A stretch of DNA of 64,000 nt, from NCBI GenBank assembly GCA_029862745.1, contig JAOTWS010000003.1:186001-250000 (forward strand), in the 5' to 3' direction. This stretch comes from Nitrosopumilus sp. GTDB taxonomy: Archaea; Thermoproteota; Nitrososphaeria; Nitrososphaerales; Nitrosopumilaceae. The number at the start of each line of letters is the position of its first letter. Position 1 is the first letter of the stretch. Positions 8,334-17,923 of the stretch are shown piece by piece. The notes beneath the pieces were generated by a model. The model was not told the DNA's origin. It did no database searches and was given only the letters and a program-made list of their open reading frames with translations. Position numbers and translations under genes: made by a program.

Positions 8334-9269
8334 CTATTTGAAAAAAGTAACAATAAGATATGCAAAATAACCTATAGTCAAACATATACCCATAGTCCTA
8401 TTGATGAACCCAGTTTTTAATGCAATTAATAGAGATGCGCTAAAAATTATCATGATAGCATAATCAATATAGACATCAGATGATACTATCACTCCACCAA
8501 GAACAGCACCTACACCCATAATCATTAAAATATTGTAGATATTACTTCCAATAATATTTCCAACACCAATATCAGTATGACCTTTTTTTATTGCAATCAT
8601 AGATGTGATTAGTTCAGGCAGAGAAGTCCCAATTGCAATTACAGTTAAACCTATAATTTTTTCAGATAGGCCAAATTCTTTTGCCAAAATCACTGCATTG
8701 TCAACTGTTAGCATAGCACCAACATACAAAAGAACAATACCAAGTCCAATAAAACCTGCAGATTTCAAATAAATGTTATTTTTTTCTAAAACAATTTCTT
8801 CAAGACTATTTTCTCGCTGTTTTTTTGCATCATTGTAAGTATAAAATGCAAATACACCCAACACACCAAGTAATAAAATTCCATCATATTGTGAAATTTC
8901 ACCATCAATTGAAATCAATACGAGTAAGAAAGAAACGGCCAACATGATTGGGATGTCATTTTTTAATGAAGATTTGCTTACCGCTAATGGGACAAGAACT
9001 GAAGCTAAACCTACCACCAGTCCAATATTTGCAATATTACTTCCAACTATATTTCCCAAAATAATTGCACTGTGTTCTCCAGATGCGGCAATGCTTGCTG
9101 CAAGCTCAGGTGTGGAAGTCCCATATGCTACAATAGTCATTCCAATAATAAGATTATTTATACGGAATTTTTTTGCAATAGTTACACCGCCACTAACTAA
9201 CCAGTTTCCACCAAAACATAACATCGCAATTCCAACTATTGTCAAAACGCCATTTAGAATAATTTCCAC
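8334..9269 (-). CDS. CaCA-family cation exchanger (Na+/Ca2+ type)
   Basis: A 311-aa membrane antiporter of the YrbG-like CaCA family with about ten transmembrane helices. The two inverted alpha-repeats carry the ion-binding motifs AYGTSTPELAAS (Glu55 area) and AIGTSLPELITS (about residue 210), each followed by a GNIVGSNI or GNIIGSNI loop. It exports Ca2+ or a similar ion using a Na+ or H+ gradient; the ions cannot be assigned from sequence. A paralogue lies at 18447-19394. The small protein gene just upstream (9396-9770) also has a paralogue beside the second exchanger. Confidence 0.93.
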   Translation of the reverse strand: MEIILNGVLTIVGIAMLCFGGNWLVSGGVTIAKKFRINNLIIGMTIVAYGTSTPELAASIAASGEHSAIILGNIVGSNIANIGLVVGLASVLVPLAVSKSSLKNDIPIMLAVSFLLVLISIDGEISQYDGILLLGVLGVFAFYTYNDAKKQRENSLEEIVLEKNNIYLKSAGFIGLGIVLLYVGAMLTVDNAVILAKEFGLSEKIIGLTVIAIGTSLPELITSMIAIKKGHTDIGVGNIIGSNIYNILMIMGVGAVLGGVIVSSDVYIDYAIMIIFSASLLIALKTGFINRTMGICLTIGYFAYLIVTFFK

Positions 9270-9395
9270 AAGAAGATTTCAATGCATGGTAGTTTAAATG
9301 AAATGATAATCAATTATTTTACAAGTCTAGCATTTCCAGTCAATCGTAAAAGTGTCTCAGATACAATTTATTACAGATTTTGGTAAGACAGATAA

Positions 9396-9770
9396 TTATT
9401 TTGGATCTTTTAAAGATTCAAGAGTAGAATGGACATAATCAATTATTTTTAAATAATCTGCTCTAGGTTCAGTGCTAATCATAAACAGATCATTAGAATT
9501 AATTGGTATGCTAATTAAAGAAACTTTATCATATTCAGTGATAGCAGATCTTTCATGACCAATTCTATATGCCAAATTAGTATAAAGATCTCGTTTTTGT
9601 AAGGCATAATGAATTGACATCTTCATCTCATCAGTACTCAATATTTGATCAATGTTATCTTTTTGACCTCCTGATATCAATTCACCCTTGCTATTTGCAA
9701 TACCTGCAAATCGAATCATGGGATCTAATTGAATGACTTGCTCACATAATTGGTCATATTTTTCACTCAA
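9396..9770 (-). CDS. Small thaumarchaeal protein of unknown function (DUF6659-like), paralogue of 19897-20274
   Basis: A 124-aa soluble protein. The N-terminal part reads IRFAGIANSKGELISGG, similar in layout to Roadblock/profilin-type sensory folds, and the end reads VSLISIPINSNDLFMIST before an amphipathic helix. The protein at 19897 aligns along its whole length (IRFVGVLNKMGRKIAG and VTMISIPTNEYLVLIS). I recall such proteins as DUF6659, but that name is from memory. It lies about 125 nt upstream of the CaCA exchanger on the same strand and could be cotranscribed with it. Confidence 0.8.
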   Translation of the reverse strand: MSEKYDQLCEQVIQLDPMIRFAGIANSKGELISGGQKDNIDQILSTDEMKMSIHYALQKRDLYTNLAYRIGHERSAITEYDKVSLISIPINSNDLFMISTEPRADYLKIIDYVHSTLESLKDPK

Positions 9771-9887
9771 GACTTATCTCCTTATACCCTGAAATTTTAG
9801 CAATATTTCAGCGTTTACATTCAAATTAAATAAAAAATACGGCAAATCTAAAGTACCTTTTTAAATCTAGATTAGAAGACAAAAATT

Positions 9888-10205
9888 ATGAAGAAAGTAG
9901 AAGCTATTGTTCAAAGTGAAGTTTCAAAACAAGTAGTAAACGCAATTAGAAAAATAGGAGTTGAAGGAGTAACAATGATTCAATCATTAGGACAAGGTGA
10001 AGGCGAACGTCCAGAAATAGGAGGACATCAAATTGAGTTCAATTCAACGGATGTGGTAATGACCGTAGTTCCAGATTCTAAGATCAAAGAAGTAATCACA
10101 GAGATCATCAGAGTTTCTCACACAGGTAAAAAAAGTGATGGTAAAATATTTGTCACCAATATAGAGGAATCATATGATATTGCTACAAAAGAAAAATCAC
10201 AGTAA
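9888..10205 (+). CDS. Divergent P-II-family signalling protein
   Basis: A 105-aa ferredoxin-like P-II/GlnB-fold protein. It begins MKKVEAIVQSE and keeps IGVEGVTMIQSLGQG before the T-loop and VPDSKIKEVI after it, as in P-II proteins. The T-loop is short and has no conserved uridylylated tyrosine, so regulation by uridylylation is unlikely. P-II proteins sense ATP/ADP and 2-oxoglutarate and usually control nitrogen metabolism. No amt or glnA gene is adjacent; the neighbour is a small winged-helix regulator. It has its own promoter region (AT-rich, about 9845-9865). Confidence 0.85.
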   Translation: MKKVEAIVQSEVSKQVVNAIRKIGVEGVTMIQSLGQGEGERPEIGGHQIEFNSTDVVMTVVPDSKIKEVITEIIRVSHTGKKSDGKIFVTNIEESYDIATKEKSQ

Positions 10206-10416
10206 TGAGGCAGAAAATTAGATCATTAGTTATTCACAGCCTCTATTTTTTTCACAAATAATTTTGAAAAAAAAGCCCTATTTATGAGAGTAGGTTGTTA
10301 TCAAGCATAAAAATTAGATCGCAATTAAGCAAAAACACAATTATCAATGAAATTAGGTATAAAAAAATCAGATGTAAAGATCAATAAAACTCAAGTTAAA
10401 GACTAATAAGGTAATG

Positions 10417-10433
10417 TACCGTACTATACGGTA
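10417..10433. promoter_or_regulatory. Palindromic operator overlapping a start codon
   Basis: TACCGTACTATACGGTA consists of perfect 7-base arms around a CTA centre. Its last base is the A of the first ATG of the downstream winged-helix gene. A factor bound here would block transcription start of a leaderless mRNA. Autoregulation by the encoded protein is the simplest reading, but this is inferred. Confidence 0.55.
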
Positions 10434-10801
10434 TGATGCGAGCAAGACTAACATATGTCCCGCTAGAGGTAGCAGATCAATTCGAGGATTTCATCATAAA
10501 AAGAGATGAGCAAATTCTCGATGCAGTAAAAGCAAGGACAAGAGATTACAGTACATTGTCACTGTTAAAATTATTGTATCAGCTTAAAGGAAATCCCATG
10601 ACATTTTCTGATTTGTATTCAAAATCAAAAATCAGAATGAAAAAATCATTCCTAAGCTATCTACATCTATGTGTGGATTACAAATTTATAAAAAAAGAAG
10701 CAGTTGGATCAAACATGATATACACGATTACAGACAAAGGAAGGATCATGTTAAATCTCTTTATACATAAAGAGAATTACCAAAATAGTGCAACTGTTTG
10801 A
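10433..10801 (+). CDS. Small winged-helix transcriptional regulator
   Basis: A 122-aa protein with a winged-helix domain at about residues 35-108: helix LLKLLYQLKG, recognition region FSDLYSKSKIRMKKSFLSYLHLC, and a beta wing NMIYTITDKGRIMLNLF. The N-terminal 30 residues (RARLTYVPLEVADQFEDF) are separate and could dimerise. No ligand domain is present. Two ATGs in tandem (10433 and 10436) are possible starts. A perfect palindrome ends on the first ATG, suggesting self-repression. It lies downstream of the P-II-like gene, about 230 nt away. Confidence 0.78.
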   Translation: MMRARLTYVPLEVADQFEDFIIKRDEQILDAVKARTRDYSTLSLLKLLYQLKGNPMTFSDLYSKSKIRMKKSFLSYLHLCVDYKFIKKEAVGSNMIYTITDKGRIMLNLFIHKENYQNSATV

Positions 10802-10985
10802 AAACAATTCCAAAAATTAGCATTGTAAGATAGAGCCAGATTGGAATGTTAATTTTTATTTAATTTTGATCATGTATAAACTGAAATTTGGGTAGAAGTA
10901 AAAGAAAAGTACTGAAAAGCAACTGACTCAAAGCATTCAAAAGTTAGTGGTTAAAGCAATTAAACATAATAAAAAAAGTAAAAAG

Positions 10986-11711
10986 ATGCAAAGAGAGTTT
11001 CCAGAAGCAGAAGTATTTGAGTTAAAGAAAATAGAATTAAAGAGTCCAATAATTTTTGCAGGTTTTGTAGGTGCAGGTCTTGTAGGCCCAGTTGCGATAA
11101 ACCATATAATTATAGAGTTAAAAATGTCAGAGATCGGAGTGATGAGATCAAAGTATCTTCCACCATCAACAGTTTTTATGAGAGGTAGATTACGTCATCC
11201 ATTCAGATTTTATGCAAATCAAGAAGGAACAATTTGTACGATAATTTGTGAGATAACATTGCACATGAAGGGATTGTATTCACTAGTATCTTCAATTTTG
11301 GATTGGGCAGAGCAAAAAGGTTCTAAAGAAATAGTGATTTTAGATGGAGTTGCAAGTACAGAACACGATGATAAGGCATATTGTGCAGCTGAAGAAGATC
11401 TAGTAAGAACTATGGCAGAAAAAGACATCAGAATGATCCCACAGGGATTCATCACAGGTATACCAGGAGGCATACTAAATGAATGTCTAGTAAGGGAAAT
11501 TCAAGGTTTAACGTTATTAGCAAAAGCAAATAGTGTATCACCAGATTCTGCCGCAGCTGCAACATTAATTGAAGCACTTAGCAAATTCTATGATATGAAG
11601 ATCGATACATCAGAGCTAAGAAAAGATAAAGATAGGATTCATTCAGAATTTAGTAAATTATCTCAGAAATATGTAGAACATAGAGAAGAGATAGCCGGAA
11701 TGTATATGTGA
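10986..11711 (+). CDS. PAC2-family (proteasome assembly chaperone-like) protein
   Basis: An archaeal PAC2/COG2047-type protein related to eukaryotic proteasome assembly chaperone 2. The core begins PIIFAGFVGAGLVGPVAINHI, continues with CEITLHMKGLYSLVSSILDWA and EIVILDGVAS, and has the glycine-rich GFITGIPGGILNEC segment. The last 40 residues form a charged helix. I use ATG 10986 because an ATTAAAC box lies about 25 nt upstream. An in-frame GTG at 10947 would add 13 mostly basic residues and remains possible. No proteasome gene is adjacent. Confidence 0.85.
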   Translation: MQREFPEAEVFELKKIELKSPIIFAGFVGAGLVGPVAINHIIIELKMSEIGVMRSKYLPPSTVFMRGRLRHPFRFYANQEGTICTIICEITLHMKGLYSLVSSILDWAEQKGSKEIVILDGVASTEHDDKAYCAAEEDLVRTMAEKDIRMIPQGFITGIPGGILNECLVREIQGLTLLAKANSVSPDSAAAATLIEALSKFYDMKIDTSELRKDKDRIHSEFSKLSQKYVEHREEIAGMYM

Positions 11712-11758
11712 TTTAAAATAGGCAAATTCTTTTATTCATATCAAATACGCATCAAACT

Positions 11759-12781
11759 ATGACACTAACCTACAAGAAAGCAGGTGTAGATATTTCTAAA
11801 ATCAAACAAAGTCAAAAAGTAATTGGTAAATTAATTGCATCAACTCATAATCTTCAAAGAAAAGCAAAGATAACACATGGATTCGGACATTATGCAGGGA
11901 TTGTAGAAATTCCAGGGGGTAAACTTTTAGCAACACATACTGATGGAGTCGGAACCAAAGTAGTAATTGCAAACATGATGAAAAAATACAATACGATAGG
12001 GATTGATTGTGTTGCAATGAATGTAAACGATATAATATGTATCGGTGCAACACCAATATCATTTGTAGATTATATAGCTGCAAACAAAAACGATGTAACC
12101 ATATTTAAAAAAATTATGGAGGGATTAGTAACAGGTGCAAAGAAATCTGCGATGCCAATAGTTGGTGGTGAAACAGCGATAATGCCAGATGTGATTGAAG
12201 GGAAGGGATTTGCATTTGATTTAGCAGGAATGGTAGTAGGATTACTAGAAAAAAAAGACATGATTCTTGGAAAGGAAATAAAACCAGGAGATATAATAAT
12301 AGGTGCAAATAGTTCTGGCATTCATTCTAATGGATACTCACTTGCAAGAAAAGCGATTCTTGGAAAATACTCTGTAAAGGATAAAGTCAAAGGAGTTGGG
12401 ACCATAGGAGATGCATTGTTAAAACCTACAGAAATATACACAAAACCAGTTCTAGAAATGATTCAAAAATGTAAAATTAACGGTCTTGCACATATCACAG
12501 GTGGTGCATTTACCAAACTATTACGACTAAAAACAATAGGTTACGAGATAGATTCTCTACCAAAAACACCAGCAATAATGAGATTAGTAGAAGAACAAGG
12601 AGTCAAAGATGAAGAAATGTACAAGACGTTTAACATGGGAGTTGGATTCTGTGTAATTGCACCAAAAGATCAGGTTACACGGATCAAATCAACGTTCAAA
12701 AAATACAAAATTTTAAGTCAAGAGATAGGAAGAATAGTTTCAAATAAAGGAGTTTTTGTAAACTCAAAAAAAATTGCTTAA
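11759..12781 (+). CDS. purM: Phosphoribosylformylglycinamidine cyclo-ligase, PurM
   Basis: Fifth step of purine synthesis: ATP-dependent closure of FGAM to aminoimidazole ribonucleotide. The 340-aa protein shows AIRS-family features: YKKAGVDISK at the N-terminus, LLATHTDGVGTKVVIA (metal/ATP region), the GIDCVAMNVNDIICIGATP signature, GGETAIMPDVI, and SSGIHSNGYSLARK. The substrate-side GLAHITGGAF is intact. It stands alone without other pur genes. The ATG at 11759 follows a TTTATTCATATC promoter region. Confidence 0.95.
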   Translation: MTLTYKKAGVDISKIKQSQKVIGKLIASTHNLQRKAKITHGFGHYAGIVEIPGGKLLATHTDGVGTKVVIANMMKKYNTIGIDCVAMNVNDIICIGATPISFVDYIAANKNDVTIFKKIMEGLVTGAKKSAMPIVGGETAIMPDVIEGKGFAFDLAGMVVGLLEKKDMILGKEIKPGDIIIGANSSGIHSNGYSLARKAILGKYSVKDKVKGVGTIGDALLKPTEIYTKPVLEMIQKCKINGLAHITGGAFTKLLRLKTIGYEIDSLPKTPAIMRLVEEQGVKDEEMYKTFNMGVGFCVIAPKDQVTRIKSTFKKYKILSQEIGRIVSNKGVFVNSKKIA

Positions 12782-12854
12782 TTTAATAATAACAAAATAA
12801 TTTTTAACCTAATTTAGCTTATATGATAGATTTCTTAAGCATAATAAGAGAAAG

Positions 12855-14087
12855 ATGGCAGCAGAGGCTCACTTAATTGAAACAATTATCGGTGTAGGAA
12901 TTCTTCTTTTTGCAGCTAAACTCATGGCTGAACTTTTCCTCAGATTAAAACTTCCAATTGTTTTAGGAGAGCTTTTGGCAGGAATGATTGTAGGTCCGTT
13001 TGCATTAGGCGGATTTTTCGTTATAGATGGGAAACAACTGCTGCAGATTAACGATGAAATAAGAATACTTGGAGAAATGGGAGCAATTGTAATTTTGTTC
13101 ATGGCAGGATTAGAAATGACACCAAAAGAATTTCTCAAAGGCGGAAAAGCATCATTTACAGTAGGTACACTTGGAGTAGTAGTCCCATTCTTTGCAGGTC
13201 TTGTTGTTTTTCAGATGTTTGGTTTTGACGCATTACAGTCAATGTTAATTGCAACAGCACTCACAGCTACAAGTATTGCAATTTCAATTCAAGTATTGAG
13301 TGAATTTGGTAAAATCAAAACACCAGAGGCAAGACTCATTATTGGTGCAGCAGTAGTAGATGACATTTTGGCAATAGCAGTATTATCAGTTGTAACATCT
13401 ATTGCAGGATCTGACGGCGGAATAGATAACATTGACATTTCTGAAATCATGTTTACAATTTTGCAAGTATTAGGATTCTTTGCAATAATGTTAATAGTAG
13501 CAGTAGTCATAATCCCAAAAATAATTACACCAAGGCTTTGGAAAGCAAAGGGTAGTGTTGAAGGGATAGCAACTGCATCATTCTTTGGCGCAGCAGCGTT
13601 AGCTGGATCCATAGGACTTTCACCCATTGTAGGAGCATTTGCAGTAGGAATGGCATTGTCCACTACAAAAGTATTTGAAAAAGTAGAAAACTATGTCGGA
13701 AAAATTGGTTTAATTTTTGCACCATTATTCTTTTCAATAATTGGAGCACAGGTAGACCTTAGAGCAGTTGATTTGAATATTTTGATGTTAAGTGGTGTAA
13801 TAATCGTAGTTGCAGTTGTAACAAAGTTGTTTGGGTGTGGACTTCCTGCAATGATGTTTTTGAAAAGTAAGAGACAAGGAATGCGAGTTGGAATAGGAAT
13901 GATTTCAAGAGGGGAAGTAGGACTGATTGTTGCTGGAGTCGGTGTCACTGCAGGAGTTTTAACTTCAGAAGTGTATTCAACAATCATAATTATGGTAGCA
14001 GTTACAACCATCATAACGCCAATTTGGTTAAAGATGGAATATAGAAAAGAACAAAAAATGGGTAACACTGAAACCACAATAAAATAA
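12855..14087 (+). CDS. CPA2-type cation:proton antiporter
   Basis: A 410-aa membrane protein with about 12 hydrophobic helices, related to KefB/NapA Na+(K+)/H+ exchangers. Visible marks are LPIVLGELLAGMIVGP (about 35-50), the NapA-like ATALTATSIAISIQVLSE unwound-helix region, VVDDILAIAVLSV with the acidic pair expected for ion binding, and SPIVGAFAVGMALS. It ends in a short charged tail with no RCK or CBS domain. This distinguishes it from the second antiporter at 50350. Confidence 0.92.
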   Translation: MAAEAHLIETIIGVGILLFAAKLMAELFLRLKLPIVLGELLAGMIVGPFALGGFFVIDGKQLLQINDEIRILGEMGAIVILFMAGLEMTPKEFLKGGKASFTVGTLGVVVPFFAGLVVFQMFGFDALQSMLIATALTATSIAISIQVLSEFGKIKTPEARLIIGAAVVDDILAIAVLSVVTSIAGSDGGIDNIDISEIMFTILQVLGFFAIMLIVAVVIIPKIITPRLWKAKGSVEGIATASFFGAAALAGSIGLSPIVGAFAVGMALSTTKVFEKVENYVGKIGLIFAPLFFSIIGAQVDLRAVDLNILMLSGVIIVVAVVTKLFGCGLPAMMFLKSKRQGMRVGIGMISRGEVGLIVAGVGVTAGVLTSEVYSTIIIMVAVTTIITPIWLKMEYRKEQKMGNTETTIK

Positions 14088-14151
14088 ACATCAAAAAATA
14101 ATCAAAATAAATACGAGGTATGCTCTACTACTAGAAATCACAAGTTTTTAC

Positions 14152-14745
14152 TCAATTATCAATCAAAATAGATGGAATGTTAGAATTTTTCTCAAATTCA
14201 GTTATTTTGTCTTCATATTGCAAAGTTTGTGCAATATCATCTAATCCTTCCAAGAGAATTTTTTTCTTGTGAGGATCAATCTTGAATGATATTTTCTCAG
14301 AAGGAGTTATGATGAGTTGCTTTTCTAAATCTATTGTAATTTGTCTAACTTCATGCTGAAGTTTCTCAACTGTTTTTTCATCCAAAGAAATTGGTAAAAC
14401 CCCATTTTTGAAGCAATTACTAAAAAAAATATCTGCAAAAGAAGGGGCAATAATTACAGAAAAACCATAATCAAGCAGAGCCCAAACTGCATGTTCTCGG
14501 CTTGACCCACATCCAAAGTTATCACCAGTTACAAGAATTTTAGAATTAGCGTATTGAGAATTATTTAATACAAAATCAGGCCTTTTATTTTGATTTTCAT
14601 CATACCTCCAATCAAAGAACAAAAATTTCCCAAATCCAGATTTTTGAATTAATTTTAAGAACTGTTTTGGAATAATTTGATCAGTGTCTACATTGATCTT
14701 ATCAAGTGGTGTTACAACGCTTGTCACTTTTTTAAAGGATTCCAT
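14152..14745 (-). CDS. leuD: 3-isopropylmalate dehydratase small subunit (bacterial type), LeuD
   Basis: Swivel subunit of isopropylmalate isomerase in leucine synthesis. The 197-aa length and VNVDTDQIIPKQFLK-type start (DKINVDTDQIIPKQFLK), [24 protein letters not shown] and NCFKNGVLPI match bacterial LeuD. It ends one base before the partner large subunit gene begins upstream on the same strand, so both are cotranscribed. It is the last gene of a four-gene block with two dehydratases. Confidence 0.93.
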   Translation of the reverse strand: MESFKKVTSVVTPLDKINVDTDQIIPKQFLKLIQKSGFGKFLFFDWRYDENQNKRPDFVLNNSQYANSKILVTGDNFGCGSSREHAVWALLDYGFSVIIAPSFADIFFSNCFKNGVLPISLDEKTVEKLQHEVRQITIDLEKQLIITPSEKISFKIDPHKKKILLEGLDDIAQTLQYEDKITEFEKNSNIPSILIDN

Positions 14746-14746
14746 A

Positions 14747-16162
14747 TTAACTCAAATCCAGTTTTCTAACATCAACAAAATGTCCTTTGATTGCGGCTGC
14801 TGCTGCCATCACGGGACTTACCAAATGTGTACGCCCGCCAGTTCCCTGTCTACCCTCAAAATTTCTATTTGATGTACTGGCACATCTTTCACCAGGGGAT
14901 AAAATATCAGGATTCATTCCAAGACACATACTACAACCAGATTCACGCCATTCAAAGTTTGCATCAATGAAAATTTTATCAAGACCCATCTCTTCGGCTT
15001 GTTTTTTTACCATCTGTGATCCTGGAACAACCATAGCTCTGACATGTGGAGAAATTTTCTGCCCTTTGATTACTTTGGATGCTTCAATAAGATCTTCTAA
15101 CCGTGCATTAGTGCATGAACCAATAAACACTCTATCTATTTTAATATCCTCAAGAGGGGTTCCAGGTATAAGATCCATATATGCAAGTGCTTTTTCAGCT
15201 CCCTTTTTTTGATTTGGATCTCCTTTAGAGAAGTCATCTGCAGAGGGAACAGAATCAGTTACATCACAAGTCATTCCAGGATTTGTTCCCCAACTAACCT
15301 GAGGTGCAATATCATCAACATGTAAGATAAATTGTTTTTCAAATTTTGCATCACTGTCAGTTTTTAAAACATCTCTCCATGAATCTATTAGAGATTCATA
15401 ATTTTTAGGGGTGTATTTTCGGCCTCTAAGATAATCATATGTTTTTTCATCAGGTGCGATCAAACCTGCTCTGGCACCTGCTTCAATAGACATGTTACAA
15501 ATCGTCATTCTCTGTTCCATAGAAAGATCAGTGATTCCTTCACCACGGTATTCAATCACAGTACCTGTACCGCCACCAGTTCCAATATGCTTGATAATAG
15601 ACAATATGATATCTTTGGCAGTTACCGCATGAGGGTTCCTTCGTTTTCCCTCAACTCTAATTTCAAAGGGAGTAGGTTTTTCTAGCCACAAAGTTTGAGA
15701 TGCCAATACATGCTCAACATCACTAGTTCCAATGCCAAAAGCAAGGGCTCCAAATGCTCCGTGTGTAGAAGTATGGCTATCACCACAGACAATAGTGGTT
15801 CCAGGCAAAGTAATTCCTAGTTGAGGGCCAATTACATGTACAATCCCCTGATTAGGACTGTTAATATCAAACAATTTTATTCCAAAATCTTTACAGTTTT
15901 TTTCCAACGTCTGAATTTGAATTGCAGAAGTTTGATCTAAAATTGGAAGAGACCTATCATTAGTAGGAACATTGTGATCCATGGTCGCAATAGTGAGATC
16001 TGGTCGACGAACTTTTCTGTTGTTCAAGCGCAAACCATCAAATGCTTGAGGAGATGTCACTTCATGGACTAGGTGTCTATCCACATAAATTAAAGAGGGA
16101 TGGTTTTGGTTTTCAACAACAATGTGAGATTCCCAGATTTTTTCAAATAGAGTCCTTCCCAT
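14747..16162 (-). CDS. leuC: 3-isopropylmalate dehydratase large subunit (bacterial type), LeuC
   Basis: Aconitase-superfamily large subunit carrying a 4Fe-4S cluster. The 471-aa protein has [33 protein letters not shown], and the three cluster cysteines in FIGSCTNAR and [18 protein letters not shown] appears as [13 protein letters not shown]. All match bacterial LeuC, not the shorter archaeal type. It pairs with leuD directly downstream. The archaeal-like small subunit gene ends one base upstream. Confidence 0.93.
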   Translation of the reverse strand: MGRTLFEKIWESHIVVENQNHPSLIYVDRHLVHEVTSPQAFDGLRLNNRKVRRPDLTIATMDHNVPTNDRSLPILDQTSAIQIQTLEKNCKDFGIKLFDINSPNQGIVHVIGPQLGITLPGTTIVCGDSHTSTHGAFGALAFGIGTSDVEHVLASQTLWLEKPTPFEIRVEGKRRNPHAVTAKDIILSIIKHIGTGGGTGTVIEYRGEGITDLSMEQRMTICNMSIEAGARAGLIAPDEKTYDYLRGRKYTPKNYESLIDSWRDVLKTDSDAKFEKQFILHVDDIAPQVSWGTNPGMTCDVTDSVPSADDFSKGDPNQKKGAEKALAYMDLIPGTPLEDIKIDRVFIGSCTNARLEDLIEASKVIKGQKISPHVRAMVVPGSQMVKKQAEEMGLDKIFIDANFEWRESGCSMCLGMNPDILSPGERCASTSNRNFEGRQGTGGRTHLVSPVMAAAAAIKGHFVDVRKLDLS

Positions 16163-16163
16163 T

Positions 16164-16655
16164 TCAATCTCGATCTGGATGGTATTTGAAGAGACCTCCT
16201 GCAGAAATTATTTTTCCAATAATTTCTGAAAAGGGCTTCATTTTGTATATTTTGTTCTTTGTTATATTCTCAATTTTGTTAGTAGATATATCAATGTCAA
16301 TTTCATCGCCTTCTGAAATTTCATCATATGCGTCTTGTTCAATTTCGATTGGTAATAGAAATGCACCATCAACTGCATTTCGGTAAAAGATTCTTGCAAA
16401 AGATAATGCAAGTACTGCTTTTATTCCAGAATGAGACAAAGCAATAGGAGCATGTTCTCGTGATGAACCACAACCAAAATTCTTTCCAGATAAAATAAAA
16501 TCACCTTCTTTTACTTTTGAATGAAAATTAGGATCAAGTCCTTCCATTGCATGAGTTGCAAGTTCTGTATAATCATGTACTTTTAGGTATTGCCCTGGAA
16601 TAATCACATCAGTGTCTATGTTATCCTGTGCGTATTTTATCACATTGCCCTTCAT
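16164..16655 (-). CDS. Archaeal-type aconitase-family dehydratase small subunit
   Basis: A 163-aa swivel subunit of the short LeuD/HacB type: [37 protein letters not shown], and [15 protein letters not shown]. The substrate loop reads YLKV; isopropylmalate and homoaconitate enzymes differ in this loop, but I cannot assign the substrate from it. Candidates are 3-isopropylmalate, (R)-2-methylmalate (citramalate) or homoaconitate. Its start overlaps the stop of the large subunit gene by four bases (ATGA), so the two are translationally coupled. Confidence 0.88.
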   Translation of the reverse strand: MKGNVIKYAQDNIDTDVIIPGQYLKVHDYTELATHAMEGLDPNFHSKVKEGDFILSGKNFGCGSSREHAPIALSHSGIKAVLALSFARIFYRNAVDGAFLLPIEIEQDAYDEISEGDEIDIDISTNKIENITKNKIYKMKPFSEIIGKIISAGGLFKYHPDRD

Positions 16656-17923
16656 TTCAAATCCCTCGGATCAGTGATTTTTCCAGTTACTGCAGATGCT
16701 GCAGCTACTAAAGGTGATGAAAGATAAGTCTGAGATTCAACATGACCCATTCGCCCTGGGAAATTTCGGTTAGTAGTACTAATGCATATTTCATCCTTTG
16801 CTAACACTCCCATATGTGCACCACAGCAAGCTCCACATGTAGGTGGTCCAACAGTTACACCTGCATCTAGGAAAATCTTCAATAATCCATTTTCCATGGC
16901 ACGTTGATAAATCGAGATTGCCGCAGGTAATATTTCTGTCCTAATCTTTACTTTTCTTCCTTTAAGGATTCTTGCAGCAGCTTCCAAATCTTCGTATTTT
17001 GCACCAGTGCAAGAACCGATATAACATTTATCTAATTCAACAGAGGGAGATTCTCTTACAATTGAGATGTTTGCAGGAGAAAATGGTTTTGCAACAATTG
17101 GTTCCATCTCAGATCCCTCATATTCAAATATTTTTTCGTATTCAGCATCATCATCGCCTTTTACCAAATTAATATTTGTAGCACCTCTACGAGTAAGATA
17201 ATCAATTACTTTTTGATCAGGCTCGACAATTCCATTTTTTGCCCCTGCTTCAGTAGTCATATTACACATGGTTAATCTGCTTTGAACAGACATTTCATCA
17301 ATCCCACTTCCTCCAAATTGCATTGTTCTGTATGCACCACCATCAGTTCCTATGTCGCCAATAATTTTTAAAATAAAGTCTTTAGCCATAACATGATCAG
17401 GCAATTTGCCATTTAACTTAAAGTAAAAAGTTTCTGGAATTTTGAACCAAATTCTTCCATTCAATAAGACATAGGCAATATCAGTATGCCCCAATCCACA
17501 TGCAAAAGCACCTAGTGCTCCTGTTGTGTTTGTATGAGAGTCACCACCAACATAAACATCACCAGGCATTACCATTGCCTCTTCATGAGATATAGTATGA
17601 CAAATTCCATACTGACCCATTCCGTATTTGAAATGTTTTTCAATCCCATATTGTTTTGTAAAGTTTGACAATTTGACAATATTTTCAGCAGATATTTTTT
17701 CAGCTGAAGGAACAAAATGGTCTTCAGCTACCCAAACTTTTTTAGAATTCCATAGTTTATCAACTGAGATACCATGTTTCTTTAGTTTATCAAAGACCTT
17801 AATTACACCTGGACCAGATACATCATGCATCATAACCTTGTCAACATTGGCAAAAACGACATCATCAGGGGACACTTTGGATTTACCAGACGAACGTGCA
17901 AGAATCTTCTCAACTATATTCAT
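16652..17923 (-). CDS. Archaeal-type aconitase-family dehydratase large subunit
   Basis: A 423-aa protein of the short archaeal LeuC/HacA type. It shows GVIKVFDKLKKHGI, GGDSHTNTTGALGAFACGLG, and cluster cysteines in YIGSCTGAK and PPTCGACCGAHMG, followed by ISTTNRNFPGRMGH. This family serves leucine (isopropylmalate), isoleucine (citramalate) or lysine (homoaconitate) synthesis. It is the first gene of the four-gene block. With bacterial-type leuCD beside it, a different substrate or redundancy are both possible. Start ATG 17923 has no upstream neighbour for 500 nt. Confidence 0.88.
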   Translation of the reverse strand: MNIVEKILARSSGKSKVSPDDVVFANVDKVMMHDVSGPGVIKVFDKLKKHGISVDKLWNSKKVWVAEDHFVPSAEKISAENIVKLSNFTKQYGIEKHFKYGMGQYGICHTISHEEAMVMPGDVYVGGDSHTNTTGALGAFACGLGHTDIAYVLLNGRIWFKIPETFYFKLNGKLPDHVMAKDFILKIIGDIGTDGGAYRTMQFGGSGIDEMSVQSRLTMCNMTTEAGAKNGIVEPDQKVIDYLTRRGATNINLVKGDDDAEYEKIFEYEGSEMEPIVAKPFSPANISIVRESPSVELDKCYIGSCTGAKYEDLEAAARILKGRKVKIRTEILPAAISIYQRAMENGLLKIFLDAGVTVGPPTCGACCGAHMGVLAKDEICISTTNRNFPGRMGHVESQTYLSSPLVAAASAVTGKITDPRDLK

